NCBI GenBank assembly: GCA_014904845.1
Contig: MU119211.1
Location: 230,156 to 294,155 of the forward strand
Reading direction: 5' to 3'
Length of the DNA stretch: 64,000 nt
Origin: Acephala macrosclerotiorum
Lineage: Eukaryota; Ascomycota; Leotiomycetes; Helotiales; Mollisiaceae
This document shows positions 24,701 to 36,331 of the stretch, in pieces; positions within the stretch are counted from its first letter, which is position 1; each line of letters starts with the position of its first letter. The notes under the pieces are model-generated. The model was not told where the DNA came from. It did no database searches and saw only the letters and a list, made by a program, of their open reading frames with translations. A program made the position numbers and the translations under genes.

Positions 24701-26144
24701 AGCTGTTAATTCAGACTCTTTCAATTTGTTTAGAAGTTGTAGCTTACCAGGACCTTTCCCATACTGAATGCCATACTAAGATGCTAAGGGAAAATTATAC
24801 CACTGGATATTGTTAGGATTTGATTGGTATAATTGGATGGTTTGGAGCGTACCTAAACCACGCGCCCTTTTGATTGGATGACGGAGATTCTCCTATTTAA
24901 ATCTATATTGAACGTTGCAAAGAGAGGGCCAGTGGAGTGCTATGTGGGACTAGTGTTGTCATGTGATGCGAACTCAGCAGGATTTCCTTTGCGATTATTG
25001 CTATTTTAGTTTAGTCCCTCACCTCTATATCAACCATGGCTTTCTATTGTATTCTGAACTCCTTACCAAGATGAATAGTTTCACAATTTCCACGGTGCAA
25101 CCCATATCAGTCACGTGCGGTGGCGAGCATCGACCTGGGGGAATGCAATTAAGCAGTTTTACCTAAAGAGAAGAACTTCTTGCTACTTGAATGCGAGACA
25201 ATGGCCTCAACTCTACGTGTTGAGCAAATAAATTCTTTCAAAAGTTCAAAGTGGTCAGCTTCCACTTCATGTCATGATTTGTATTTATTCCAAAATCTCC
25301 GAGAGGTCAAAACGCCCAGGCACGTGATGAAATTTAAATCCCGGCTATCCCGTTTAGGGAGGTGCGGACCAAAGGACTTCGCAAGATGCCAAAAATTCAA
25401 TGTTATTCAAAGATCTCGGTTGAAGCCGAGTTGGTATCGTTACTGGAACGCTTGAGGTTGACGAGTGTTGGCCAAAGTCTGTGTTGGCGACTGCCGTGTC
25501 TCGGCTCGGATGCCACATTTTATACCTTTCGAATTTCGAAATCTTGTTGACGGTCAACGTATTTGCATTATTGCACGTAATTTTGCAGCTAGCCTCTTCC
25601 AAGTTTACTCGATCGAAGGAGGCGTGACATCTCAGCGAACCGGGTATATTCTAGGCTACCAGTTTGCCTTTGACGATAGTTAAAGGTTTCCTGCTAAAGG
25701 AAAAAAAGTCCACGTATGGATTACGTAATAAAACGTGATATTTGCGGCACGTTTTTGCGCCAAGGTTTTGCCAAGAAACGCCAAGATGTGTCGCTTTTGG
25801 TATTTAAAGCTCCCGTAGTTTAAAAAGCTTCCACTCCCACGGGGAGGGGGTGTGGGGGGGGAACGCCCCCACTCGCGCCGGCGGAGCCGGTGCGAATAAA
25901 AGCTCTGTAGTTAAAAGTTTTAAATTATTTCAAAGTTCAAGTCGTCAAAGGCAGGGCATGGCGCGAGGTACGAGGGACATCCCACTATTGAAAAGTCTAC
26001 TGATAATTATTGCGAGCCACCTCCTCCAGCCATCTGACTCTCCTCAAAATATCTTATCAAAGGCTCAAAACTTAAAAGAGGATTCATCAAGCAAGTCGCA
26101 CCCCGTTATTTTTTCCACATCATCGCTCGCCATTTTAAAGGCTA
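24701..26144. other. intergenic with GC-rich G-run island
   Basis: No gene is visible. At 25838-25905 a very GC-rich block with runs of G (about 25840-25861) and G5/C5 inverted repeats interrupts AT-rich sequence. The near-direct repeats AGCTCCCGTAGTTTAAAA (about 25809) and AGCTCTGTAGTTAAAA (about 25900) flank it. It may be a small mobile or regulatory insertion. Confidence 0.4.
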
Positions 26145-27335
26145 TTACTCTTCCACTGCAAACACCTGAACATGTTTGACCACTGCTGGCGGTTTCCACA
26201 AAGACCACGCTTGATATCCATGCCAACCTTTGTCGTTCTTAATTTCCTCGACGGTGAAGCCGTCCACTGTAGTATGTTGTTAGCTATGCTCGTGAACGTG
26301 GATATTACTGAACTGCATACAAAGCATGTCGTCCATGATGTCTTTCATATGCGTATCCTTCAGTTTTTCGAAACTCGACTTCGTCCATTTAGACACTGCG
26401 CTCCAGGAGTGATTCATGCTTTTTTTCCTGTACTCCGGCTTGGATGGGTTCCCTGCTGTATGGAGAAAGAACATTGGCAGAGCTTTCCATGGATCTTGTT
26501 CCGGTTCATCGAATTTGTACAGTCCGCGGTCTGCTGCAGAGGTGTCCAGTACGACAATGTAAAGCTCTCGGGGGCTGACCTGCCTGAGAACCATCGCACA
26601 TTTGTCTTGAATGAGATCTGGCGGGGGTGGGCAATGCGGAGTTTGCCAATCCTCCTCGTGGATCACAATGCGTTTGAGGCGAAGTCTATGAGGGCAAACC
26701 ATGTTGAGATCATCACAACCAAATACTAACTCCTTTCCTCCACAACGTCCACAATAGAACTCCATATCATCTGGCAGACTGGCAAGGTCTTGAAGCCAAA
26801 TTGTATCAAGCTCTATGTTCATGTACTGCGGTGGAGATCCGCCATCGCTGAAATAGCGATGATAATCCAGCTGCATGCCTTTTCCTACCTTAGACGCTTC
26901 TTTGCAAGCCTGCATAACATCGTTCAGCTTGCTCTTGCTGATCCCGTCGTGTACTACAGTGTGTGTTTGAGGAGCACGAAATGCGAATTTCCAGATCATA
27001 TATCGTAATTCTGTCGGCAGTTTTCGGAAGCAATGGAATTGCCGATTATTGATTTGAGTGCGTGCTGGTTTCTGTGTCAAAACAATCTTCTTTTCCAATT
27101 GTGCGAAGCTGGTTTGTAGTGAAGCATTCGTCTTCTCAAGACGCTCGACCGTTGTCCGCAGATGATCGATGGATGAAAGCAGCTGGGTCAACAGCTGTGC
27201 TGGAACTTGGACCGAGTCTGCAGTCCGCTCGACTTCAAGAGGAGGTGATCCGCGAGCTTCGCGATCTTCGTGTTCTGGGGTTCGCGTCGGAGAAGGCTTG
27301 GCTGGGAAGGATCTTCGAGGGGTGTTCGGTTCCAT
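26145..27335 (-). CDS. 2EXR-domain protein (intact)
   Basis: Reading starts at the ATG of MEPNTPRR; an upstream TTG would add five residues. A charged leader and a short coiled coil (about 40-90) precede the 2EXR core: FRKLPTELRYMIWKFAF with the first E-x-R, then MQACKEASK where the second E-x-R is degenerate. Next are a cysteine pair FYCGRCGG, CPHR and the strand RELYIVVLD seen in all paralogues here. The long exon ends at CMQF. A 46-nt GTAATA..CAG intron (about 26270-26315) joins it to a last exon MDGFTVEEIKND..VFAVEE. The total is about 385 residues. The biochemical role of 2EXR proteins is not known to me; they expand in Leotiomycetes. A CACGTGA lies about 117 bp upstream of the ATG. Confidence 0.8.
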
Positions 27336-27744
27336 CGCGACGCGTTTCAACGTTGTCGGATTGATATGTATGTTTGTGGACGAGAGAGGAAGTTGGCAGA
27401 GAAGAAGGAAATTGGCAAGAGTAAAACAGGAGAGGTCTGGAAACGCGAAGGCACGTGAGAAAATGCAATCTTACCCAATTTAGACTGCCATCCATTACTG
27501 ACTTAAAAAGCAAAAAGTAAGCGAATTTCTCGAGGAATGATAGGTCAGATACTATTTATCGATAATTATGCTTCTATTCGAGTGTCCGGCGACGCGATCT
27601 GGCCTATGAACGTCATGCTCAACTTGCATTTTGCAGTCAACGTTATTTGCTCTTCGTCTTTTGCGATCTCTCACAAAGCTCCCTCGGCATACGTATCGAC
27701 GGTCCACTTGAATCAACTTCTTTAAACCACTACTCATGGCTTGA

Positions 27745-28122
27745 AAGCCCCTCATCAACGATATAGCAGCACCACCCGACCCCTTTCTCACCACCACTCT
27801 ACTCCACCAAAACGGGATCCGATTCATCCCTGAGATAGAAAAAGACTGCACCACCTTTTCACACCTCCATCCATCCCCTATTCCCACAAAAGCCGAACAA
27901 GAAACCACCGACGACCTGCTCTCCGTCGCCCTCGATGTCGGCAACAGCAACGATTTCAAAATCTACACCGCTTCTCCCAAACTAATATTTTATTACCCCG
28001 AAACCACCTACAACGGAAGGTTTAAATGGCGAATGCTGTTCGTATTCACGAGATTTGCAGGGAAAAAGGAGTTCTATTTGAAAGGTTTCGAGGCACAAGC
28101 GAAGACGTTCCTAAGTTTGTAG
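27745..28122 (+). CDS. orphan open frame, possible 3' exon of an unknown gene
   Basis: A 126-codon frame runs open between an upstream TGA and TAG 28120-28122 and lacks an ATG. The composition looks coding: NGIRFIPEIEKDC, LLSVALDVGNSNDFKIYTAS, LIFYYPETTYNGRFKW and FTRFAGKKEFYLKGFEAQAK have alternating hydrophobic strands and charged turns. An acceptor-like AG before the frame would allow an upstream exon, but I cannot identify one with confidence. I do not recognise the family; it may equally be a truncated relic. Confidence 0.3.
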   Translation, partial: KPLINDIAAPPDPFLTTTLLHQNGIRFIPEIEKDCTTFSHLHPSPIPTKAEQETTDDLLSVALDVGNSNDFKIYTASPKLIFYYPETTYNGRFKWRMLFVFTRFAGKKEFYLKGFEAQAKTFLSL

Positions 28123-28473
28123 TTTAATGAGGGTAGTCATTGGGATGGGTATCATATTGGGAGAGGATGAGGGGAGAGAGAAACACGGCTTGCACCGGAT
28201 CAACCATCTCACTTCATATCAACTTCACAAGCATCCGAGACTTGTTAAATAAAGTATCTTACTAGCACTTGCTTTCTTCTAAGGTGATATATGAAAATGC
28301 GGAAGAAGACACTCCGCCGCTTGGCGAGCCGGCATCGTACCTGCCTTTCGGCAGTAAAACCCCGCATTGCGAGGACACCTCATCTCTATCAATATAGATC
28401 CTGACCACGGACAGGATCTAATGAAGAAGCGGCATCGCGGGCCTTCGACAATGTCAAACGTGATATTTTAGCT

Positions 28474-30545
28474 TTACAAAACTTCTCGATCGGCGACTAG
28501 AGCGCCTTTCTTGATGACTTCCTCCATCCACTTCGGGTCAATCTTGTCTTCGGTTAGGTATGGAGAGCAGTCGACTTCTTCTTTCCCGAACTTGCGATCC
28601 TCTATCGTGAATCCAAGACCAAGGAATGCCCATCTGTATGCATTAGCACGTGACGGATAAGCCAGTAAGGTCGAGACGCTTACGGATTGAGTTTGTTCTG
28701 ATAGGTGATATTGTAGTCTTCGTATCTAGGCTCTTCAATGAGCTGGCAGTAGTGAAGAGAACTACCTGGATACACAGCGTTGACGCGACCAGTCTCGTTA
28801 TCTGTCTGCGTTAGAGATTTCCAAAAGATTGGAGTGGAACGCTTACTTCTATACCAAGCTCTGCAATTACTGGACCAAACAGTATGTTTGATAAACTCTT
28901 GCGTATGAGCATTAAACAAATCCGTCATATCCTGCTTCGGAACAATCGACTTGATGAACTCGTTCTGCATCTTCTTGATGACCTTGATAGCATATTCCCC
29001 AACATATCCCAACGGACCCATCACTGATCCATTCTCCACAGGCCACGTAGGACCAATGAACGTGATAAAGTTGGGCATATCCGGCACTGTGAGGCCGAGG
29101 TATGATTCAGGGCAGATCTTCCATTTGTTGCCAAGTTCAACACCATTTTGACCAACGATTGGGAAGCGTGGTCGGTAGGAGACGTCGAAGCCAGTTGCGC
29201 AGACGATCGTGTCGACTTTCTTTTCTTGGCCGTTGGTGTCTATGACTGAATCTTCGGTAATCTTGTTCACAGCAGCAAAATGAACGTCGACGTTTGGTTC
29301 CTGGATGGCTCGCATGTACGGATCACCTATGATTGTCAGAAGCTGAACATGGACTGAACATGAACATACCGGGTGTGATTCTTCGACACCCAACTTGGAA
29401 CTTAGGTGTGAACCCTTTCAACAATCTCTCGTCCTTGATGAACTCGGCCATACGTTTTGAGAAGATCTCTTGCGCATCTTTCTGGGCTTCACTGTCAGTA
29501 AAGAAGGTATCCCAGAGACCGTTGATCTGGTCTTCGAGATATTTTGCGTGCTTCATGAGGGCTTTCGTATCTGCACGGAACTCGTTTCGCTGCTCCTCGG
29601 TGTATGCTTCTCCGGCGCCGTTGTTTCCAGCAATGCTAATGAACCAGACGCCTGTGCGTATATAGGTATCGATATGCTTGACGTAGGGTTGCATGTTTGG
29701 CAGTGTTTGAATCGAGGATGCGCCTGAGCCAATGATTGCGACAGATTCTTCCTTCCATTGCTCGTTTTGGTAGCCCTTAGGCCATCGTGCGGTATCTACA
29801 GATGTCAGAAAACAGAATAGAAGGACAAGATTCATGGATGAACTCGCGAATGACTTTGCCTTTAAACTTCTCCAAGCCGTCAATGTTTGGCCATTTGAAA
29901 TTGTTCAAAATGCCGGTAGCGTGAAGAAGCAAGTCACACTTTTCCTCGAACTCTCTCGGCTCGGACCCAAGGTGTGTCTGCCGAAGTTTCACTGTCCATT
30001 GGCCAGTCTCCTGGTTCCAGTAGCAACCAGTCACCTCAGTGTTGAAGGTCATGTATTTCCGAAGATCGAAGGTTTCGCAGACCTTATCGAGGTACTTGAA
30101 GATTTCTGGCGAATGGCTTGCATAACGTGGCCAATCTGGGCTGGAAACAAGTTTTAGCTATGCCGCATGAGCCAGGGCAGAGGAGAATTACTTCATGGCA
30201 AAATTGAAAGTGTAGGCATGCGATGGAACATCACACGCAGCCCCAGGATATCTGTTCTCCAACCAAGTACCTCCAATATTTTCATTCTTCTCATAAATTA
30301 CATGTTCGACACTTGTGAGTGTCAGCTAGAATGACATACTCTCAAGTGAGGCCTTACTTCTGACACTGTTTCTGGATTTGATACGCCATCATTATTCCAG
30401 ATACACCAGCTCCGATAGTCAAGACCTTGAGTCTGCGGTTCTTAGGGTCTCGAAAGGTGATATCCGGTATTTGGTAAGCATATTCAGGCTCATTGTGACC
30501 ATTTGGGGGGCCATTGGCCGTCATGCCGGATATATCTGGTGCCAT
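28474..30545 (-). CDS. Baeyer-Villiger-type flavin monooxygenase
   Basis: About eight exons give roughly 590 residues. Near residue 45 lies the FAD Rossmann motif [15 protein letters not shown], then [21 protein letters not shown], typical of class B monooxygenases. The fingerprint FKGKVIHTARWP (FxGxxxHxxxWP) marks Baeyer-Villiger enzymes; next come the NADPH site [13 protein letters not shown] and the [13 protein letters not shown] motif. Such enzymes insert oxygen next to a ketone to give esters or lactones. The intron that splits the fingerprint (29796-29847) has a GC donor: ATTC|GCGAGT..GTAG|AT rebuilds the required His. The C-terminus [20 protein letters not shown] ends at TAA 28474-28476. 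There is no membrane segment. Its ketone substrate cannot be read from sequence. Confidence 0.93.
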
Positions 30546-32599
30546 AATGGCTCGAGTTAAGGAAGGTTGAAATTATACGAGAAAGGGATGGAAACAAAAA
30601 GACACAATTGAATCACGGGTATTCAATAGAGATGATTGTGGCTTGTAGAAGAAAGAAGGAATCTTTCCATATGAATATATAGATATATGGTAACGCTAGC
30701 AAGAATGATCTCGGAGGCTGCCCATAACGCCGAGGATATCTACCCCGCGATCGACATGGAGAGGGGTCACTAGAGGCCCATTCGGAAGCATGCAGCGACG
30801 GCGGCACCATGCTTGACTCTCCTATTCGATGTCAAACGACTAGAACCTTCAGACCGTTGCGAGGGTCCCAATAGCTGTCGATCACTTGTAAGCTTAGGTG
30901 ACGGATATGACAATCCGGCTAGATTTGAACATCAAGGATTAAAGAATCGTGCTTTGCCACGACGTTCCAAGTTGGAGAGACCAGTATCGCGATTCGGGAT
31001 GGTGACACATCGTGATTCGGTGCGAGAGCGACGGTGATTGTTTTGACAGGAAAATGGATAAAGAACGAGGAAGATGATTATCATCACTCAAAATATACGA
31101 CAACCGAGACAGGGACCAGAGGGCGCTAAAAATAAAAAAAAGCCCGGCAACTACCGGGGCTACCTGCACTACACTCACTACGAACTTTTAAAAACCACTA
31201 TATCAAAATTTACTATTAAAAAGTTTAAAAAATATTAATTAATTAATAACGTAATAATATTTATTAATCGTATACATTTTTTAATTTAAAATTACTTTAA
31301 TAAAACTTTTTTAACTAATTTTTAAATTTTAATTTCGTAACGTATAAAGTAAATTAATTAAATTTTAATTTTAATTTTAATTAAAACTTTTAATTACTCG
31401 TTTAATTTGTTTTTTGTAATTTTTTTTAATGTTTTTTTCTTTACTCAACGCACATTTTGCTCCGCAGGCCTCGCAGGGGCGTCCCTGCGGGGGGCTACAA
31501 AGTCTTCGACTTTATTAATTTATTCAATTTACCTCTATTTTAAACTCTAAATTAAAAGCTCTTAATTTGAGCGTTTTATAAGGATTTGAAGTTGGAATAG
31601 TTATTAAGGTAGGGTTCCAGATTTTGCCGGGCGGTGAAAGCCGATAAGCTGATAAGCTTGTTCTCTTGAATATGTACATCATTATCTGAAAACCTGCTCC
31701 GAGTGCTTCCCAACCCGAACTAGGCGAAGACGGGATCTTACCGCCGTTGTTCCACACTCTTAACAGGAAAAAAAAAAGTAGGTCTCCCCTCCGGGAGTAC
31801 CTTTATCCTTCCCCCCAGCCTGCGACATGCCAGCACTGTGGGTTTGTAGAGTTCACATTCGATCCTACTGCCCACCACTAAGTGGGTCTTACGCTTGTCT
31901 CTCTTGCTAGTCTCCCTCTTGGCACTCATTCCATAGTTGAGTCCGATTTGTCCGGTGTTGTCCTTCACCTCCCGATCCCGGACCCAGAGCCGAGGATGTG
32001 CCCTTGACCAGCAGGTTTTGGTTGGCACCCAAGAACGCACTTAGAGAGTTTTGGTGTTTCTCACCGGAGCGGTTGCCGGCCTTAGTGCCTAAGGCAAAAG
32101 CGCACTTGGGAGTTTTGCGGTCGCGATTTTTGCTGAGTGCGACTATATCCTATTGATTTGCGCAACAACGGATTAATAAAATCGCTTGAAACTTGGAATT
32201 TGATAATATTTAATTGAGTTTCAACTTATTTACAACTCTTATGCGATTTGGATTAATTAATAGATTGTAATTGTGGCGCAATAGAATCGAAGTTTTGGTG
32301 TTCTTGGTCCGCAGTCTCGTGACTGCGAAATTCTTAACAGACCAATCAAATCGCTGCATTTGGGCACCTCGGTTAAATTTGGGTAAAATCGCTCATTGTA
32401 AGAAGTGTTGATTTCACGTGATATAGAAAAGTTAGTATTAGCCCCTTAAGCCGGACGGTAATAAGCCGGACAGGCAATTAATAATTTCGAATTTAAATAT
32501 CTTGTAAAAAAATTCCAAATTTATATTTTAATTACGTGACGAGAAAAATTAGTAAAATTATTAATATAAAATTTAAATTTATTTTTTTAAAATAAAAAT
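30546..32599. other. promoter plus AT-rich, transposon-like debris
   Basis: The first 300 bases belong to the monooxygenase promoter. From about 31190 the base composition falls to almost pure A/T with TTAATTAA and TTTAAA strings. Blocks of normal composition (31440-31500, 31740-32130) resemble mutated repeat fragments. The minus-strand frame 31738-32040 has no recognisable domain. Confidence 0.5.
31190..31440. repeat. AT-rich RIP-like tract
   Basis: Roughly 250 bases are dominated by TTAAT, TTTAAA and TAATTAAT words. This looks like repeat DNA after heavy C-to-T mutation on both strands. Confidence 0.6.
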
Positions 32600-33632
32600 T
32601 GTCACACAAAGGACGTAAGGGAGGTGCTGTAAAAGCAGTGGATGTAATATATATGGATGAATGATGAGGTTTACCCTCAGCTACGGAGCTTATATACTAG
32701 CTAGTAGCACGTGCTCTATGTGTAGGGTCTTCCCGTAATAACTCCCTCTCTTAAGAAAGAAAGGCATTGCCGGTACGTCTTCGTACATGAGTTGTCTGCC
32801 AAAATATATGTCCGATCATATCTCCATATGTACCTCCTATGCCTAGCCTGTGTCTCTAAAAGGCACCAGCACTAGGCATTCATTCCTTCCAGATGTAAGC
32901 ACAGCGCCAGCTGCACCGTCGATATGCTTCCAGACATCGAGTATGAGGCTTTCCAGGGCCGGGGATCGATGCCTAGAGGCACAAAAGGAATGGTAGGGCG
33001 GTCGGAGCTGCATTCGGCATGCAGTGACGTCGGTTATAAGGGCAAGCAAGGGCCCAGAAGAGATTTCGAGAGCGATAGGAACGATCGATTCGACGGTAGG
33101 TTCGATAAGGAGCTTGGCAGATCGTCTAGAGGATCGGTGGCGTCGTTGTCGTCGTTGTCGTCGTCGAGGTTGTTGTTGAGGCTCTATAGCGGCCTTAGGC
33201 AGGGATTGAGGCTCAATTAAGAGCTTAGGAGAAGGGTTCGAAAGCAGCTCAACCACTGGACGGTCAAAGAGCTTCGTAAAAGCCGTAGAAACAGCTTCGC
33301 GGACAGCGCGTTCGATGGTGAGTTGTATTTCAGCTTTAAGAGTAGCTGGAATAGCGTATTGAAAGTCTTTAGTAGCGTAGACGGTCATATCGATCGATCG
33401 AGAACGCTAGGAGGGCTAGAGAATAGAATAGGATTGTCGGCACTTAATTAAAAGGTCGACGGCATTGTTTGGAGAGAAAAGAAACCTGGTGTTGCTACCA
33501 TTTATCACGTAAGTGAGTGGGTGTGTCTAATATAGATGAAGATTGAGATGATGATCTATGGATAGAGAGCTCGACTATAAATAGACAGGAGGTCACGTGC
33601 GTAGCACGTGGATGTGAAGGGTTTCCTGTAAC
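32600..33632 (-). mobile_element. degraded LTR-retrotransposon-like element
   Basis: On the minus strand the right end starts TGTTACAGGAAACCCTTCAC, runs through CACGTGCTA and a TATTTATAG box, and ends near CACTTACGTGATAAA. It is followed by TGGTAGCAACACCAGG, which resembles a primer-binding start. The left end (about 32600-32757) repeats this plan: TATTACGGGAAGACCCTACAC, CACGTGCTA, a TATATAAG box, and CCCTTACGT before the boundary. The two ends are clearly related but far from identical, so they would be old LTRs. Only a gag-sized frame lies between them; no protease, integrase or reverse transcriptase is visible. It is probably a non-autonomous or internally deleted element. Confidence 0.45.
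32843..33388 (-). CDS. gag-like ORF inside the LTR-like element
   Basis: A 181-codon frame from the ATG at 33388 lies about 100 bases inside the right LTR-like end. It begins MTVYATKDFQYAIPATLKAE and then QLTIERAVREAVS, a helical, charged start. It then runs through repeated IEPQ/LIEP units and an Arg-rich stretch (PRRRQRRQRRHRSS) that could bind nucleic acid, before a C-terminal part of mixed composition. It has no CCHC knuckle. The gag assignment rests on position and basic character, not on a recognised domain. Confidence 0.35.
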   Translation of the reverse strand: MTVYATKDFQYAIPATLKAEIQLTIERAVREAVSTAFTKLFDRPVVELLSNPSPKLLIEPQSLPKAAIEPQQQPRRRQRRQRRHRSSRRSAKLLIEPTVESIVPIALEISSGPLLALITDVTACRMQLRPPYHSFCASRHRSPALESLILDVWKHIDGAAGAVLTSGRNECLVLVPFRDTG

Positions 33633-33790
33633 AAAAATTTAAAAATGAATTTAATAAATTTAATTAATAAATTTATATATTTAATATTTAAATATATTAT
33701 ATTTCAAATTTGAAGGCAATCGGATATAGTATTGCAAACATTTAATTTTTTAAAGTTAAATTTAAAATCGATAAGTTTTCAAAAGTTCGT
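33625..33790. repeat. AT-rich tract right of the LTR-like element
   Basis: About 165 bases of nearly pure A/T lie outside the right end of the LTR-like element. They mirror the tract at about 32460-32600 on its left, so the element sits inside RIP-like DNA. Confidence 0.5.
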
Positions 33791-33956
33791 AGGGAGTGTA
33801 GTGTAGGTACGGGCCCCGGTAGCAACCCGAAATCTGGGGTAAACTAGCGTAATCTGTATGGCAACGACAATGACCTGATCTGACTAACCGTCAGCCCTAC
33901 CAAACCTCACTCCTTTCTCTGCCCAGGAACCTGCTATCGAACATCGAAACGCCATC

Positions 33957-34866
33957 ATGGCAGCAGGTATGATCGACATCGACAAGCCAGGCAAATACCC
34001 CATTGTCCTGAGCGACGCCTTGCTAGGGAAAACATCAAAGGAGGTCTACACAGGAATTCGATGTATTTCCTCCTTACTCTTCCTCAGGCAGAGCTAACAA
34101 TCTGCCAGACAACCACAAACCAGATCCCTCCTCCTCCTCTCCCACCGTCCACCTCCAACCCTCCTCTGACGACCAATACGACCTCGCCCTAACGGACGCC
34201 TCAGAAAAATACTCCTACGAAGGAACCCGTGTATCCAACGACGGCCAATACGTCCTGATTTTTAACCCTGTTAAGAAGCACTTCGTCCTCCACCGCATAG
34301 ACTCCACCTTTGACATGAACATCGTCTCTGCACCTTGGAACTCCGACGTTCGTGATGATTACCCCCGAATCGAACCACCAGAACAGAAACCTACTGCTGC
34401 ACCACAAAGAAAAGGTTCGAAAGGCGGAAAGAAAGCCGCTGCTACAAAAGCCACGACTGCGAAAACCAGTATACCGAAATCGAAAGTCGAGAAGCCGAAA
34501 AAGGCTGTAAAGCCTGCTCCACCACCACGAGAACCTACACCTGAACCCGAAGACAGCGATGATGGTCTTACAATTGAATATCCTGGCGCGCCTAGCGGAA
34601 ACAGTCAAGTTCCATACCGAGAATACAGCTCTACACCAATATTTCAACGGAATATCAGTGAAGAGGTATCAGATGAAGATGAAGATGCAGAAGGAGAGGA
34701 ATACGAGGATGAGAGGGAACTAAATCAGGATGTGGATCATTTGAAACTGCCTAGTCCGGCAGGGAATGTTGGCGGGATGAGTGATGAGGATATTGAGGAC
34801 GAGTTGGAGGCGGAGTTGGAGAAGGCGTTGGATGCTAATGAAAGTGATGAGAGTGAGGAGGAATGA
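33957..34866 (+). CDS. EAF-family RNA polymerase II elongation factor
   Basis: Two exons (33957-34062, 34109-34866) give 287 residues. The N-terminal domain matches the ELL-associated factor (EAF) fold: IDIDKPGKYPIVLSDALLGK, YSYEGTR, YVLIFNPVKKHFVLHRID and FNMN-like FDMNIVSAPW. After residue 120 it becomes a basic Lys/Ala-rich linker and then a strongly acidic tail (EDEDAEGEEYEDE and SDEDIEDELEAELEKAL), which in this family carries transactivation activity. EAF works with ELL to stimulate Pol II elongation in the nucleus. The short 46-nt intron after TGIR is typical for the species. This housekeeping gene separates the AT-rich block from the 2EXR array. Confidence 0.88.
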
Positions 34867-35485
34867 AGGGAATAATGTTTGAGTATTTGGTGTTGGGGTA
34901 TGGGGGGCTTGCATGGTGTTTACGGATTTAGGGTACGAGTGATGCACATAGATTTTCATGATGTTGATGATACATATCGAAGGATTACAGAAAGCGAGAC
35001 CAGCTCATCAAATTCAAGAAGCTTTCCAATGTCCCGGCCTTACCTAAACTTTCTCGGCCCACCCTATCTTAACGAAGACGGCAATTGGCCAAAGTCTCGA
35101 GGCTTTGCCGATACAGCATCAAAGAATAGCCCGGCGCAGGCTGTGGCAAAGTCCCCGCAAGGCTGGGAGATTGAAAGCACTGTCGAGCATGACTATCCAT
35201 CAATTTTCTGCATAATCTGTATACCAAAGCGAAGTGTAATCCTTTGTCGCCGTTTAGTCCCTCATAGACGCAGAGGATGCCTCGGCGAATTCTACAGTCG
35301 GAACCTTTCTTGCAGAAGGTCGATGCCAAAGAACCACGACAAAGCAAGATGTACTTGTGTAGTACTATGATGCATGATCACCCGTCATTCCCCTCATACT
35401 TGCTTGGTCCAAAATTCCATTGGACGTCCAGTTCTCTTCCGGCTCCTCTACACAGTTGTACGTGTGCATCCCCCAACGTATCTAA
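34867..35485. other. convergent intergenic region
   Basis: The 3' ends of the EAF gene and the first 2EXR copy meet here. Frames at 34879-35370 (+) and 35069-35347 (-) overlap each other and show no domain. Confidence 0.5.
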
Positions 35486-36331
35486 CTAGAGGAATTCTCC
35501 ACTCAAGAGGTCGCACACTCTTCGAAGGGGTTCAAGACGACCCCACAGCCTTTTCCGGTCAGTATTCAACTGCCTTGCCCGACCAGCGTTCAACACCCTC
35601 AGCCTCTCTTGCGCAGGCATGCCTTTCAACTCGCTCAGATACTCCTCCTTCTCCTTCGAAATCGTGTACCAATCCTTCGGCTCGCCAGAACCAGTGCGAG
35701 GCGATCGACGAAGTGGTAGCCTTGGATTCACAAGCACGTCGATTCGATTTGGAGCATTAACAACCACGAAAACCCTCTTAATGTTGTAATCCCATAGCCA
35801 GGTCTTCGTTACACCTGGCTTCCATCTGGCTACCACAAGTCCTCCAAGTCCATCCCGGGATAGACACTCGCAGTCCTGCATACGTCTTGGACGCCCAGGT
35901 TGCTGACACGATTGTTCATCTGACAGAAGTTTGCATCGCGAGCAGTAAATCTCGCCTGGGAAGTTGGTACATTCAGCAACCCAAATAAAATCTTGCTCAT
36001 AGTTGAAATAATTTCTGAATTAACCACGATCATTCGAGGCTTGACTTTTCTGCTTGTAGAAGAATGGGAGTTTCAGTCTAAGACCTTCTTCCCTAGCAAG
36101 ATGACAAGCTTGCATAATGACGTTAACCTTGCTAAGCCTGTTCAGGCCATCTGATATATTGTGAATTTGCGGAACCTTCAAGGCAAAATGCCATATCATA
36201 CGTTGTACTTCCAATGGAAGCTTTGGGAACTTCGAGAACTTGGCCATTCGAGACCTCTTCGTGCTGGGTGCCATAGCGAAGTCTTCAAGGACAAGATTTG
36301 GGAAAGTTGAAGTTGTGCGAGATGGAAACAT
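35486..36331 (-). pseudogene. 2EXR-domain protein with in-frame TAA
   Basis: From the ATG of MFPSRTTSTF the frame shows FSKFPKLPLEVQRMIWHFAL, the helix VNVIMQACHLAREEG with the second E-x-R-like motif, LKLPFFY, then RNYFNYEQDFIWV, YCSRC and VKRVFVVVNA-like strands, and runs to TAG at 35486. One TAA (36020-36022) interrupts it between LPFFYK and FRNYFNYEQD. Homologues nearby read through this place or have a small intron close to it. I see no good GT donor here (only a GC donor leaving a 39-nt intron), so a true nonsense change, possibly CAA to TAA, is more likely. A CACGTGA is 51 bp upstream of the ATG. Confidence 0.7.

Noticed and set aside
1..30545. A secondary metabolite cluster linking the flavin monooxygenases, methyltransferase and pump
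   Set aside because: No polyketide synthase, NRPS or terpene backbone gene is present, the genes are far apart, and several are pseudogenes.
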